Below, one piece after another: positions 23,101 to 34,564 of a stretch of 64,000 bases of DNA. Below the pieces are notes generated by a model. That model saw nothing but the letters and a program-made list of their open reading frames with translations, had not been told where the DNA came from and did not search any database. Each line of letters starts with the position of its first letter. Position 1 is the stretch's first letter. Both the position numbers and the translations under genes were made by a program. The stretch is from Cladopsammia gracilis (taxonomy: Eukaryota > Cnidaria > Anthozoa > Scleractinia > Dendrophylliidae). Where the stretch lies: the NCBI GenBank assembly GCA_022457155.1, contig JAJGOT010000193.1, forward strand, positions 1,090,001 to 1,154,000, read 5' to 3'.

Positions 23101-26100
23101 CCAATTTGATCAAATTTTTAAATTTAATTTAGGAAATAATGTATTTAGTAACTTATCCAAACCATTTTTCAATCAAATCATGGAAAAAATTCTCAGCTGT
23201 ATCAAACAGGTAAGTTTCTTTGAGAAACTTGTAAATCCCAAAGAGAGAAATCAAATTTGTGAGTCTGACATTAACATTTTCAAAAAAGGGGGAGGGAGAC
23301 CCCGGGGAACGCAGGTAGGAGGAGGTGAAGTGATTCAAAGGGTCCTGTGTGCCAACCCGTGAATAAGAAATGCTAACGCATAACACAATATATTGTGGTT
23401 TGATAGCTTTTTAAAATTAATCATTACGACTTTTGAAAAAAGGGCCTGGGCAAGATTCGAACCTTAGGTAAATCATTGTCCATCAGCACAAAAAAGGAAA
23501 CCTTAAACCACTTGGCCATCCTTGAATACATACCTAATTTAGATCAAATAAATTATTATTATTCACGGTAGATACAATTCAAAATGCTTGTCTCTGTTGA
23601 AAAATCCGTTTGGATCGATTTTAATGTTGCATTAAAGACTCCAAATGCGAAACATCTTTAAGCTTATTGTTGTTTACATACATACAACAAATTACACCTA
23701 TAGATATTGTTATCACTGGATTCACATTGTTCTTGCCATGAAACACATTCGTAACAAAGCATTACATGTATGTAAAAAATAATGAAAATAACCTTCTCAA
23801 ACTTATTAATAATTCATGATGAAAATACAAAGGAAATTAATGTTTTATGACTGTGAGTGTTTGGAAATCAGTTGAAACACTCCTCAATTTTTGCATCCAT
23901 AATTTCTCTTTCTAAAATCATTTTGTTTGAGAAGTAATATCAAACATTCGACACAGTATTTCATCAGATTTCCAAACACCTTGAAGTGGGTTAAAAAAAA
24001 CTCGGCTGCACCTCGTTTTTCAACCCACTTTGCAATGTTTGGAAATCTGATGAAACACTGTGTCTCATGTTTGATATATTACTAGAAGAAGAAACATTTT
24101 TAGCCCTTTAAGTTACATTCTCTTGTTATAATATTCCCTTCCAAGACATGGCCTCGAAAAGAGCCCTGTCCGGTCGTCCAGGACAAGTAGATTTTTTGAG
24201 TCTGGCAAATAACTTTCCCCACTCGCCTGACGGGCAAGCATACAGACAAGCTGCCTGTAAACATAGCTTTAGCAACAATTTATTAAAAAACCTGTCTGGA
24301 CAAGTACATGTAAAACTTAAGACTTGCAAAGGGCAAAGAGCTCTGTGAGATCCATCAATGACCTGGTTCCAGGACCATTAAAGACTAGAAATACAGAAAG
24401 CAAGCTAAACTCCCAACAGTGCCAAAATTCAAGAAAAATTCCAACTTTCATTTTTTAAAATATTAAAAAACAAATGGTACCATGCAAAGGTACTGCTGAA
24501 GAGGTTTAATGTGAATGGTCACACCATAGGATTTTGTCAACAGACTCAAAAGTTAGAACAAATGGTACCATGCAAAGGTACTGCTGAAGAGAGAGGTTTC
24601 ATTTGAATGGTTACACCATAGGATTTCATCAACAGACTCAAAAGTTAGAACAAATAATGGTACCATGCAAAAGTACTGCTGAAGAGGTTTGATTTGAATG
24701 GTCACACCATAGGATTTCATTGACAGACTCAAAAGTTAGAACAAATGGTACCATGCAAAAGTACTGCTGAAGAGGTTTAATGTGAATGGTCACACCACAG
24801 GATTTTGTCAACAGACTCAAAAGTTAGAGCTACACTACATGTCTCCATTGTTGACTCTTGGAGTGAAATGGTTAAGTACTGAACATATGACTTACATAGA
24901 CCATGTCATAAGACAGGCTTTCCCTCTGAAGAAAGAGCTGTTTATCCACAATATACTGCGCCATTCCACCAACAAACTCCTGATATCTGTCAGGGTGAAC
25001 TCCTGTGGGAAACTCATCAATGATGCTCTGCACATCCCAGCATTCACGAATGTAAGCTTTTAACTTACAAGCTTCAAAGCTACTGTTTGTGTAGCTCGTG
25101 TCTAAAATCCTGTCTAAAATACTCGCAATCTCAACTGCTCCTTCTGACACTACAACTTCCTCAAGTTTCAGTTCTCCTGAAGCGACATCTGGTTCTTTTG
25201 CACCAAGCTTTAGCTCCAGATGTGAAGTGAAGGACTGTCTTGTTGTTACAGAAGACTGGGAAGACTCCTTATCTTCTCGTACACAGAAGTCTTTGTGTAA
25301 TCTGTAAGTGAAAATGAAATTCATGGGAGCCTTTAACAGCTACAGCAATCAAGGACAAAAGGGTTGGGACAAATTTGCATTTACGATGTTTTCCAATGCA
25401 TGCAACAGAAAGACGATACGTGCAAACGATAAGCGTCCATTTCCCGACCCCTACCCCCTTACGATGTTGAGCCCGTGTAATAAAAACGATTTGTGGATTT
25501 CAACATTGTCAAGGGGGGAGGGGTGGGGTTGCTGAGATCGGCTTCAAACAAAAAACATGGCTTCATTGGTCCATCCCACTAAATTAGTAGTTAAAAGGAG
25601 GACTTTGTAAATGGGAATGCCAATGCTATCTTTGGTTAAGAATATAATTGGAGAGATAAATGATCACCTGCTCATATCTGATGTACACATACCTGCCAAC
25701 TCTCCTGGTTTTCCCAGTAGTCTCCAAGTTTTTCATCAAATCTCCCGGTCTCCTGGTTAGAGCACCAAATCTCCCGGGAAATACGTACCGTGGCCTTTTT
25801 CAAAGTGTTTTCATTAATTTCGTTATTTTCGAGATGTCAAAAGGGAAAATAAAACAAGAAGTGGATTTAGTGCTCTTAATTGAGCTGTTCTCGATCGACT
25901 CGATAGGAAAACGTAAAACAGAACGATACGGTTGTCCCTTTTTTTTTTGGTCGGCAACATTTGGAAAGCCTTCGGGTGATTTCTGGGGAGTATTGAGACA
26001 CTGTCGAAAATGACATTCTTACAAATGCAAAGATTTCTAGACATCTCCAGATTTCTGCACATTGGGGGTTGGCAGGTGTGTGTACATTCTGTTTATATAA

Positions 26101-27776
26101 CCCTTTAACTCCCAAGAGTATAGTGCCAAACATCAAAAATTATTCAAGAAAAATACCAAATTTTTTTTTGTAAGATATTGAAAAATAAATGGTATCATGC
26201 AAAAGTGCTGTCAAGAGGATTCATATAGGATTCATAAAAATTATATCACTATAGGATTTTTTTGACAGACTCAAAAGTTAAAACTAGACTACAATCCTCC
26301 ATAATTGACTCTGGGAGTGAAAGGTTTGATACCCAAAATATCTTACCTAATTTTAGCTGCTTCCAGGTCAAGTATTTTGGACTGTAGTTTGTATATCTGT
26401 TGATTGGAATGTGACCAGTCTTCAAATTTGTGAAACTGCAAGGCAGTAGGAGTGGGCATCTTGCTGCCTGATGTTGCTAGTTCCTGATTTGAGATAGAAA
26501 TATGGCAAGTCAAAATAATTTATGTTATATTTTTATAATATAATGTGATTTGGTTGTGGCAAGCAGATCAATTATTTGCCGAGGCCCAAAGCTGAGGCAA
26601 ATGATTGATCTGCGAGACACTGACAAAACACAATATTTAACTATTATAGTGCGAAAGCGCGTGTGATATCGCCTAATTGTTAGCCGACGAGGCCTACGGC
26701 CTCGTCCGCTAAAATTAGGCGATATCACGCAAGCTCGAGCGCTATAATAGTTTTATAATTCAACACATTGATAACAAAGCACAGTTTAAAGAAAAAATAT
26801 CGAGTCCGGTCCGTCATTTTTGCATTCTCTTGTCAAATGTGAAATTTACATCCATCGTTGGATATACATCAAGTAGACATAGTGTATATTGATAACTTTT
26901 TGACCATATTTGGGCAGTGTATCAATGTGTTTAATTATAATTTGCAATAGCCGAGTTCAGTTGTAAATTGTTTTATTTGAATGCTTTCTTGGTGTTATCG
27001 CTGCATGAGCAGAATTATTCATAGTCAGTTTTTCACAGGTAATGTGATGGGCTCTTGGCCAATGAAAAGAAAGAAATGACCCCCCCCCCCCCCCCCCCCC
27101 AAGGGGGAGTACTCTCAATAGGATACAGAAATCAGAGAGTTTTGGTTAAGAATAGGGTATCATTTACTGGGAAACTGACCAGTTACCTCCCCTTTATAAA
27201 CAATGGGCGATGGGCTTATATTACTTAGACGTGACTCCCATTTTAAAAGCACCTTTCTCAAATTTTCGGTCTAACCAATATTAAGATGTTATTGTTAGTC
27301 TTGCTTTCAGAGCCCAAGCTTTTGTATCAAAAGCGGATGATCGATAAATTTCAGTGACCATGAAAGTGAAAAAGTGAAAAACTTGGGGTAAAACAAAAGC
27401 CTACCTGAAGCTGTCGTATACATGAACTAACATGCACTTGTTTTAAACACAACACTTGTATCTTTAGCATCACGATTTTCTTGTCCAGTTCCCGTTTTTT
27501 ACGCGCATATTCCTCAGCATCTTCAGCTTTCCCATCCACTGATTCGAGAGCTCCCCAGGACCCCATCACCCAAACAGTCAAAGGCTCGACGCTGCTCTCT
27601 ACATCTAGTCTCTCCTGTTGAGCGCTTAGCGAGAAACACTGGCTTTGTATTTCGGTTTTCAGGTGGCGATAGTTGATTAACGATCTTGCCAGTGTTTCAT
27701 CTTGGTTTGTTTTGATGGAGTCTAATTCCCAGTCGAGAAGATGAGAAGACTCGAACAAACCTCCAATGTCCACCAT
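20105..27776 (-). CDS. VPS9-domain protein (probable Rab5-family guanine nucleotide exchange factor), 6 coding exons
   Basis: The gene reads from ATG 27776 to a stop at 20105. Exons (high to low) are 27776-27405, 26483-26347, 25301-24896, 23066-22751, 22027-21679 and 20771-20105. All junctions are GT-AG and phases agree, giving 748 residues. Residues 1-170 are charged and probably coiled coil (KRELDKKIVMLKIQV). The VPS9 domain spans roughly 305-470: LPSHKIQAIVSAA, then DEFMDVWVYVVLKSRIPNL with the usual acidic residue before the hydrophobic helix, FLRRYSNP and SEAGYYLASVEFA. VPS9 domains load GTP onto Rab5-like GTPases on endosomes. The C-terminal part (about 527-748) includes VQKFQTDYNTN and DGLLCPNTWKLLQSRL near the end, which resemble a peptidoglycan-binding-1-like helical fold. 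I do not recognise the orthologue. An alternative in-frame ATG lies 9 codons upstream (27803). The introns hold several MITEs. Confidence 0.82.
21044..21353. mobile_element. MITE in VPS9-gene intron 5, GAAGAC target duplication
   Basis: AGGGTTCGTAC is inverted at GTACGAACCCT. GAAGAC flanks both ends (21038-21043 and 21354-21359). The interior repeats TTCCATGACTTTCCATGA about five times. Confidence 0.75.
22411..22677. mobile_element. Foldback hAT-like MITE in VPS9-gene intron 4
   Basis: GGTGAGTGGAATAAAGCCCT is inverted with few mismatches at the right end. The arms are about 110 bp (GTAACAAAGGGAGAATTTGG internally). An 8-bp flank TGCATTCA lies at 22403-22410 and 22678-22685. Confidence 0.85.
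23450..23770 (-). repeat. Composite repeat: conserved core plus tRNA-like module, copy A
   Basis: On the minus strand the core (AACAACAATAAGCTTAAAGA, then GCATTTGGAGTCTTTAAT) is followed by an A-box-like GGCCAAGTGGTTTAAGG and a B box GGTTCGAATC (about 23456-23465). The same arrangement occurs on the plus strand at 31440-31720. It sits in VPS9-gene intron 3. Confidence 0.72.
23936..24079. mobile_element. MITE family 'TATATCAAAC', copy B
   Basis: ATATCAAACATTCGACACAG is inverted at CTGTGTCTCATGTTTGATAT. TTTCATCAGATTTCCAAACA pairs inside, and the loop contains CTCGGCTGCACCTCG. In VPS9-gene intron 3. Confidence 0.87.
24404..24873. repeat. TIR element with internal array of about 90 bp x 4
   Basis: The phrase GGTACCATGCAAAGGTACTG, then GGTCACACCATAGGATTT, then CAGACTCAAAAGTTAGA is repeated four times (starts about 24475, 24563, 24658 and 24747). 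The outer ends TAAACTCCCAACAGT and ACTCTTGGAGTGAAATGGTTA are loosely inverted. A single-unit version of the same element is at 26101-26325. Confidence 0.85.
25681..26087. mobile_element. MITE in VPS9-gene intron 2
   Basis: ATGTACACATACCTGCCAAC at the left is inverted at 26068-26087 with one mismatch. A TCTCCCGG-rich left part pairs loosely with TCTCCAGATTTC at the right. Non-coding. Confidence 0.82.
26101..26325. mobile_element. Single-unit relative of the 24404-24873 repeat
   Basis: CCCTTTAACTCCCAAGAGT is inverted at ACTCTGGGAGTGAAAGG. The middle contains one copy of the unit (GGTATCATGCAAAAGTGCTG, then CAGACTCAAAAGTTAAA). Confidence 0.78.
26550..26755. repeat. Foldback pair in VPS9-gene intron 1
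   Basis: CAGATCAATTATTTGCC pairs with GGCAAATGATTGATCTG. Then ACTATTATAGTGCGAAAGCG, with GATATCGCCTAATT, pairs with AATTAGGCGATATC and CGCTATAATAGT. The loop is a perfect short palindrome, GAGGCCTACGGCCTC. Confidence 0.8.
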
Positions 27777-27982
27777 GTTGGATATATATATCCCATGTAA
27801 CACCGCGGTAGGTGGATGCGGGGAGGGGGGATTTTATCCGGTGGTGCGGACTCCCATGTAAAAGTGAAGGGAGTGATTTTCGTACCTTTTGGGGTCTTTC
27901 TGCGTGCACCGGTACTCATTGTCTTCTATTGTTTGTGAGGTATTGTATTTTTGGTCTTGTTTGGCATTATTTTGTATTATTC
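27777..27982. promoter_or_regulatory. Upstream region of the VPS9 gene
   Basis: Immediately upstream of the ATG. There is no TATA box on the minus strand within 150 bp. One in-frame ATG at 27803 could extend the protein by nine residues. The boundary of the 5' UTR is not visible. Confidence 0.3.
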
Positions 27983-28146
27983 AGGGATGTAGATTCAGTT
28001 TTTAACTGGCGGGAATATAGAACTGACAGACAGGTAAAAAATAGCAAAATGTAGTCCTTTTAAAGCTGCATTAGGCTTTAACAGCTGGAAAAATGAAGTT
28101 GACAGCCGGGTAATTTCCCCGGCTCCCGGCTATTATCTACATCCCC
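27983..28146. mobile_element. Short MITE, TIR GGGATGTAGAT
   Basis: AGGGATGTAGATTCAG at the left and TATTATCTACATCCCC at the right are inverted. The interior contains CCGGG motifs. Confidence 0.6.
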
Positions 28147-28742
28147 GATTATTGTCGTTCTTTGTTCCTTTTGTTTTACGTCATCTGTCCTTTGGTACAC
28201 ACAGAAACAACCAAAATTTGTGGTTTGGTACTACTTAGGGTGTTTGAGTCGAAAACTGTCAGAGTTATTCAGATAGCTTTTAAGGTATTACACCAGAAAA
28301 ATATGCTGACATGCCCAGGAACAACTTTTCAGAAATAATTGTTGCACCCTAGGGGTAAAAACTAACATTAGCCACACCTACAAAACAGATTCCTGGTCCA
28401 TACTCACTCTGCGACTCCCTTCCCCATCACCACTCCCAATACCCAAAAAAATGAGCCTGTCCACAATCTAACCCACTTGACATTCTGGAAGGGAACTGCT
28501 TGCAATCAAAGATAGAGGCCAGCAAGCATGAATTCCATGATGGTCAGAAACTGGACTGGGTCATCTAACAGGGGAATGGGAGCGGGGGAATCGAAGGAAA
28601 GAAAGGATATACAAAGTAGAAAGGAAAGAAGTTATCCACCCCCTGCACTTTCAGATTAAAAAATTACAGGCTCTTGATGCCCCCGACATTGTCAATACTA
28701 TACAGCTTATGATTGCATCTGATTAGTTTTCTTTGCAACACC
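28147..28742. other. No gene seen; remnant related to the 30.9/44.4-kb repeat
   Basis: GCCACACCTACAAAACAGATTC at about 28370 resembles the phrase near 31270 and 44580. Nothing else is assignable. Confidence 0.4.
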
Positions 28743-28957
28743 ATTAAATCCTGGTTCACATCTGGTGACATAACGGCAAGGTCACGCAAATGAAAAACAC
28801 AACTTATATCAATGTTTTATGTCACCAGTGTGAACAACACAAAATAATGACATAATAGGAACATAATGACAAACATAAACACGAAAAAATGATCTTTTTT
28901 GTGTTGTTATGTCCATGTTCTTATGTTGTTACATCGCTAATGTGAACCAGATTTAAC
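28743..28957. mobile_element. MITE, TIR TTAAATCCTGGTTCACAT
   Basis: The left end is inverted at ATGTGAACCAGATTTAA. GACATAA and TTATGTC motifs recur in both orientations inside. Confidence 0.8.
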
Positions 28958-29911
28958 ATTCCAGAAATAACGATAGCATAGCCATTCCACTTTAATACTT
29001 GCACATTGCTGAGTCGACACTTAAAAGTGGTATAGACCCACCATAAAAGTGCTATTACTGTTAACATGGTGGTCATAAAATTAAATCATTTAAATCACTA
29101 GCATAAGACTCACTCAACAGCTCTTTATAAATACATTGTCTCTTTTATTAGCATTTTACAGCAAAATGGCATTTTTAAAACACTGTTGTTTATTTGTTTT
29201 AAAACACTGTTGCTCATCCAGTGATTTTAAGTACATGTCATTCACAGTTCATGACCACATCACTATCACAGCAAAAAAAAATTAAGCCCTTTTCTTATTT
29301 CAGAAACAACAGGACAACAAACTAATTAAAGTTTAATGGAAAACTTGTGTAAGCAAACTCAAGTTGGCATGTGTGAATGTGGCATCAACTGTTGGCAAAC
29401 TTGTGTTAGCAAACTCAAGTTGGCAACAAATAGAACTTGTTTCTGTCCTTGTCAAATTTTACCAAACTTTTTTTTGTTTTTGTTTAATAGCAAACTCGCA
29501 TCTGACATGCAAACGTTTGCTGGTACCTAATTTCATAGGGTCCTCTGCCTTCCTTCCCCAAGAAGAAATAACCTTGAGAACGAGGTTGAGATGGGTGGAA
29601 ATTTGTTGTGTAAAAACATGACATTGCCAAGTGACGTTTTCAAGTTTGCCAACTTTTGTTTGTTGTGTGAAGCGCACTTGAGTGAAAATAGTTCACTTCC
29701 TTCCTTCTATTTTCCTTTCCATAGTTCATGTATGTAAACATATTTTTTCAAACCTTGCTTTGCCTGAGAAATTTCCATTTCCAAAAACAATAATTTAAAT
29801 CGAACATCTTTTTTGGGGCGTGAATGACATTGTGTCAGAGCACTTTCAGTGTTTGCATCACCCCTGGTATACAAACTAGCAAGAAACATGTCCTGTCAAT
29901 TTCATTGGATA
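28958..29911. other. No gene seen
   Basis: AT-rich sequence. GTTAGCAAACTCAAGTTGGCA-like phrases occur twice near 29350-29420. The region probably includes the MRPL27 3' UTR at its right end. Confidence 0.35.
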
Positions 29912-32300
29912 CTATCTTTCCGAAATTTTATAAACATCATGCACAGGAACAAGCTTTGGGCCAGTAAAGGCTTGTTTCTGTATCACATGAATAAACTTTT
30001 TCTCATGCAATTTCTTCTGGGGACCATAACCCCATGCATAAGGTTCTAGTAGTTCTTTTTTATATTTCACATATCCCTCAGCCAATGCATACAATGTCCA
30101 ATCTCTGCCAAGCCCAACCTGAAAGAAACAAGTGCCAAATTACTTTTATTTATTTATTTATTTTTACAGGAACATATGGTTTAGCACACATATAGCTAGT
30201 TAAAACAGAGCCCTGTTTACTTAACAAAATGAAACAACTGATAACAGAAATTACACAGTACAAGAAACACACTAAACAATGAAAACTATAATCAAATTAC
30301 TTTATGCATATCGCTAACATTTTACATTGAAAGGATTGAGAATCGATCTTTTGGCTGTAATTCTAAGTATACGACTGTTGTAGATAAAGCCTTCCAAAAG
30401 CTCACATTTTCTCCAGGATGAAATTTGACTTTGTGCTTCCACTGTCGAAATAGGACAGTGCCTGGGATGACATGCTCACCTGCAGTAACAGACAGAAACT
30501 TGTGTCATAAATATACAAGAAAATGGAGAAATAATTCCGAGGGGGGGGGGGGGGGGGGGGGACTCGCATATGAAACAAATGGGGAAGGTTGTCGGAAATT
30601 TTGAATTACAGCCATCTGCTTATCATTTTTGGAATGACTTTCATTAATCGGGAATGGATTGCATTATTAAAATCAAAATTCAGGTTTAAAATTGATTATT
30701 GAAATCTTTCAACAGTAACCTCATTCGAAATAATGAATGTTGACAGCAATCATAGGACAAAGAAAAAATCTGAATCCCACAGAAATGGAACCTATGATCA
30801 AGTGTTTCCACAGTTGATTTGACTTTCCCCAAATGATTTCGGTGACGATGATGACAACAATGATGACAGGAATGGTGATGGTCAGTGCCCAAGGGGGGTG
30901 GGGGAACTCCGATATGAAAATGATGGGGTTGCTCGTCATACCTTTTAGGGGCACAATTTGAAGATTGGTACCACTTATGGTGATGAAATCTAACATGACC
31001 ATGGTTCAGGCTTTTAGTCAGAAATTGAAAAGTGGCTGTCCTGAAGATATTTCCCATCATAAATTTTTAAACGATTAGGTGCAATTTTCATGAATTTCTT
31101 CAAAAAGTGGGTGTCCAGAGGATGCCTGGACACCCTGCTGTCTAAAAGCTTGCCGTGGTTAGAATTATTATGGCTTACGGCACCTTTTAGGGTATTGAGC
31201 TGAAAAGATATGATGGAAAATGTCTTGTGTTGTCTAAAATTGGTACCTCGTAGGGTTAAAGATATATTTGAGCCACACCTATCAAACAAGATTCTGGAAA
31301 CTTTTAGAGTGTTTTTCGAGAATTTCCAACGAGCGTCCCGGTCATTAACCGATGAATATGTGCAAGCGTAATGAAGGGGCTATCAGTGACGGTGGCTAAT
31401 TCACTCACTCCCTCTGAGAGAGATGAAATGTTTTGTTACGAATGCGTTTTGTAACGAGAACAACATGAATCCAGCAATAACAATACGGTAACTAATTTGT
31501 TGTAAGCGACTATAAACAACAATAAGCTTAAAGATGTTTTGCATTTGGAGTCTTTAATACAACATTAAAATTGATCTAAGAGGATTTTCCAACCGAGACA
31601 TGCGTTTTGATGCGTATCTACCTTGAAATAATAAAATTTAGTCTCAATTGAGCATGCGTTCCTCGATGGTTAGTGGACTAGCACTGGGCCTATCAGTCTG
31701 GAGGCACGAGTTCACTTCACACTCAAGCCCCCCCCCCCCCCCCCCCCCCCCCCCTCCCCCCTGTTCTTTTTTGTTTACTTCGGACTCGACATTATGAAAG
31801 TGATTTACTGTTTGTTTTTTGCATTCATCAAAAATCCTTACGTTTAATTTAAAACAAACATCAAACCGTGTCAGTGTGAAAACATAAGCTAATTGCTCTT
31901 GGGATCATTTGATTCTTATACAGGAGTTCCCCTCCGGGGGTCAATGGTGGTGATATAAATGATAAACTTTATTTGAAGGTTAAAAAGAATCATACATGTC
32001 ATCCTTATTACTGACAAGGTAGATAACCTACCTTCATATCTTTTCATTCCTAACCGCTTTCCTTTTCTGGGTTTGCCTTGGTTCTTCCCGTGGCCTCCAG
32101 ATTTCTTAGCGTGTGTTCGACATTGCATGAATACCCCGGGTAAACCTGTTTTCATGCAACGATAAATTTAAGTGTAGATTAATAATTGATCGAGCGATTC
32201 CTACAGGAAGTCAAATACAATAAAATCTATCATACTTACATCTAAAAGGTTGAAAATGTTCCAACTTTCGAATGCAAAATGACGCCAAAAGGGCAGCCAT
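29912..32300 (-). CDS. MRPL27: Mitochondrial large ribosomal subunit protein bL27m, 4 exons
   Basis: Exons (high to low) are 32300-32240, 32145-32032, 30479-30406 and 30118-29912. All junctions are GT-AG and phases close exactly (61+114+74+207 = 456 nt), giving 151 residues. Residues 1-20 (MAALLASFCIRKL and following) look like a mitochondrial targeting peptide. The L27 signature follows: THAKKSGGHGKNQG, GKRLGMKRYEGEHVIPGTVL, RQWKHKVKFHPGENVGLGRD, then LYALAEGYVKY and a family-specific tail ending VYKISER. bL27 sits near the peptidyl-transferase centre of the ribosome. Length matches animal MRPL27 (about 148). Exon 1 lies head-to-head with the canopy gene, whose ATG is 407 bp away. Intron 2 (about 1.55 kb) carries several dispersed repeats. 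Confidence 0.93.
30541..30560. repeat. G homopolymer (20 bp)
   Basis: An uninterrupted G-run in the sequence upstream of MRPL27 exon 3 (intron 2). Confidence 0.95.
30880..31345. repeat. Dispersed repeat shared with 44390-44670
   Basis: Both loci contain CTCCGATATGAAAATGAT, a GTCGTACC/GTCATACC phrase, AATGTCTTGTGTTGT, then AAATTGGTACCTC and CTATCAAAC with ATTCTGG. The shared order with different gaps indicates an old repeat family. It lies in MRPL27 intron 2. Confidence 0.75.
31440..31850 (+). repeat. Composite repeat: conserved core plus tRNA-like module, copy B
   Basis: The core AACAACAATAAGCTTAAAGA at about 31515 is followed by a tRNA-like segment at about 31668-31715 (GATGGTTAGTGGACTAGCAC as A box, GCACGAGTTC as B-box position), a C-run (31728-31754), and a body CATTATGAAAGTGATTTACT. 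Copy A lies on the opposite strand at 23450-23770. Confidence 0.7.
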
Positions 32301-32706
32301 TTTCTTTCTGTGAAACCCCGTCTCAATGGTCAGCGGTAGTAACGTCATATACGAAGCATAAATTTGTCCCCCGGATTTTGTCCCAATCGAGTCCCAATCT
32401 CGTACGAGAATTGTTAATTTTGACCGGGATTTGCTTTTCAAAGTTACTTCTCGTTGTTTTCTCGCTTCATTTTCACTTCAGGATGAGCTTTGAAGAAAAG
32501 GAAAAAGAGAAAAATGCTGCGAGTATATGAATGCCTGATGAATGCGAATCCCAAATTTGGACAGAAGCCGAACCGGAAACCAATCAAACATAACTTTCGC
32601 ACCATAATATAAACATGCAAACAGCTTGCTAATTTGAAGTTCCTGTCATTTCCTTCAGCACCTGTGACCCAACTTCAGATGGTCTTTTTATGTTCCTGTG
32701 AGCAAG
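32301..32706. promoter_or_regulatory. Shared upstream region of MRPL27 and the canopy gene
   Basis: This 406-bp interval separates two divergent start codons. It contains ACGTCA near 32342 and GGAAG-type sites but no TATA box. The arrangement suggests a bidirectional promoter; that is inferred from geometry only. Confidence 0.5.
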
Positions 32707-34521
32707 ATGCGTATGTTTGTCGCATTGGTTTTATTTTTAGCTATTTTATTCGCGGTCGATGCAGATAGCATTGACGAAGAAGAGGAGAAACTTCCTACCA
32801 AGTGTCACGGTAAATATTCCTTGGTTTTAAGCGTTACCCAAAACTTATTTCAAGCGACTGACATATTCAAAACATGCAATCCATGGAAAGTAGTTTTAGT
32901 TTCATTTAGGGGACGTCTCTCTGTAAAATTCGTATTTCAAATATTGTTTCATCTTCGAATATTTCAGATATTTGTCCCGCGCGCCTTTTTTGCGCGTGTA
33001 GTTAATATGCAGTGATAACTGATGCGACTTTAAATTTTAATAGATTTATAACTTTCTCTCTAATCAATTGCAGATCCGAACCTCCATATTTGACATTTTG
33101 ATATCAACGAACTTTCTCCCGTCTTAAAAATTTATGTGGACAAATAACTTTTAACTTTGAACTTTTTGTGCATGTTGTTGTCCATGTTCCGACGATGGTT
33201 ATATATCCCTCTGATCTCCAGCTGAAGAAGTAAATTATTCATGTACTCATCCGTTAAACAAAATTTATATGCATATAAATATAACTGACAGTTTTTATAA
33301 TCCCACCACCATTTTTACCTCTAGTTTCTGTCTTTTTGCTAACTTTTTCGCTTAAGTAGTTACTCAGCACAATTTTTATCCAAAATCTTTGAAGATAAAC
33401 ACACCAAAAAGGTACAAAATTGACATTTTGTTAATGTTTATAATTCTCGGCCCCTTTTGTATGCAAACCAAGGCAAGTTTCCTTTCCCGGGATGGGATCT
33501 AAGTTGGTGGTATGGCACATTATCAAAACTTAATGACTTAAAATGCTTTTTTGCGCATGATAAGAAGTTTGGTTCTGTTAGTGGCTGTCCTGATTGGCTG
33601 AGCACAAAGCTAATTATGTAAACAGGTGGTATGCTGAAATAATGCAGCTTTGTTTAAATGTAGCATCCTCGCTCAAAATTGATTCTTCTCCATATGTAGT
33701 AGGGACTGGCATGGTTTTTTGTGGTCACAATTGTGCTAAATTTATGGTGTAGTTTATTTGTCACTCATACACTGAACAAATTGCTCCTCTGGCTAAACAT
33801 CTGGCATTGTTTTAAGTGATTTTAGGAAGACAGTAAGGCAGAACATGAAAACCATTTGGCTAACTGTATGCCCATTTTCAAGTTGCAATTCAAAGGGTGG
33901 TGGTTTTTCACAAATTATGGGTCTCGTAAAATTTTAACAGAATTTCACAGTTCTTGAAGTCTCTTTTTTGAGCAATTCTACTCCTCTTGGAGTCACTATT
34001 TTTTTCATGGCAAAGCATTTCTTGATGTCGGTCCCACATTTTACAAAAATCAAAACGTTTTGAGTCCACAGAAAAAAATGCTTTTCTTACCTTACTTTTA
34101 CCATTGGCCTCCCATAAATTCATTTTTATTTTGGCCATGCAGAGCCATAAGGACTGCACTTATATTTTACATGTAGTGTGCACTCTCGTAGTGGCTTTTA
34201 ACAAAACTGGGTCACCATGTTTAAGTCTCCATTGTTGTCTTTGTTTTCATTGTTAAAGTGTTTTGGGAGTAATCAACTGCTACTTATAATGTGATCTTAG
34301 AATATTTGCATTTTCATTAACAGACAGCTGAAAAAGGACACAAGGAAATCATCATTTTGGATACTCATGTGGGGAAGGATAGGGGGTTACTCCTTAAGAT
34401 TTCTTTTAGAATGAAAAATGCGATTTTCCCTACCATATATTTCCGGGCCGAATATCTGAAATATTTCCCCCTTTACTAGGGAAAATTCTACACCCTTTAC
34501 ACCAAAGTGAATTGACTATGC

Positions 34522-34564
<43 letters not shown>

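Noticed and set aside
24148..24348. 66/67-codon ORFs on both strands
   Set aside because: Located within VPS9-gene intron 3 with no acceptor or donor fitting the gene's phase.
30686..31060. His-rich minus-strand ORFs
   Set aside because: Part of a dispersed repeat within the MRPL27 intron; the frame is not kept in the 44.4-kb copy.
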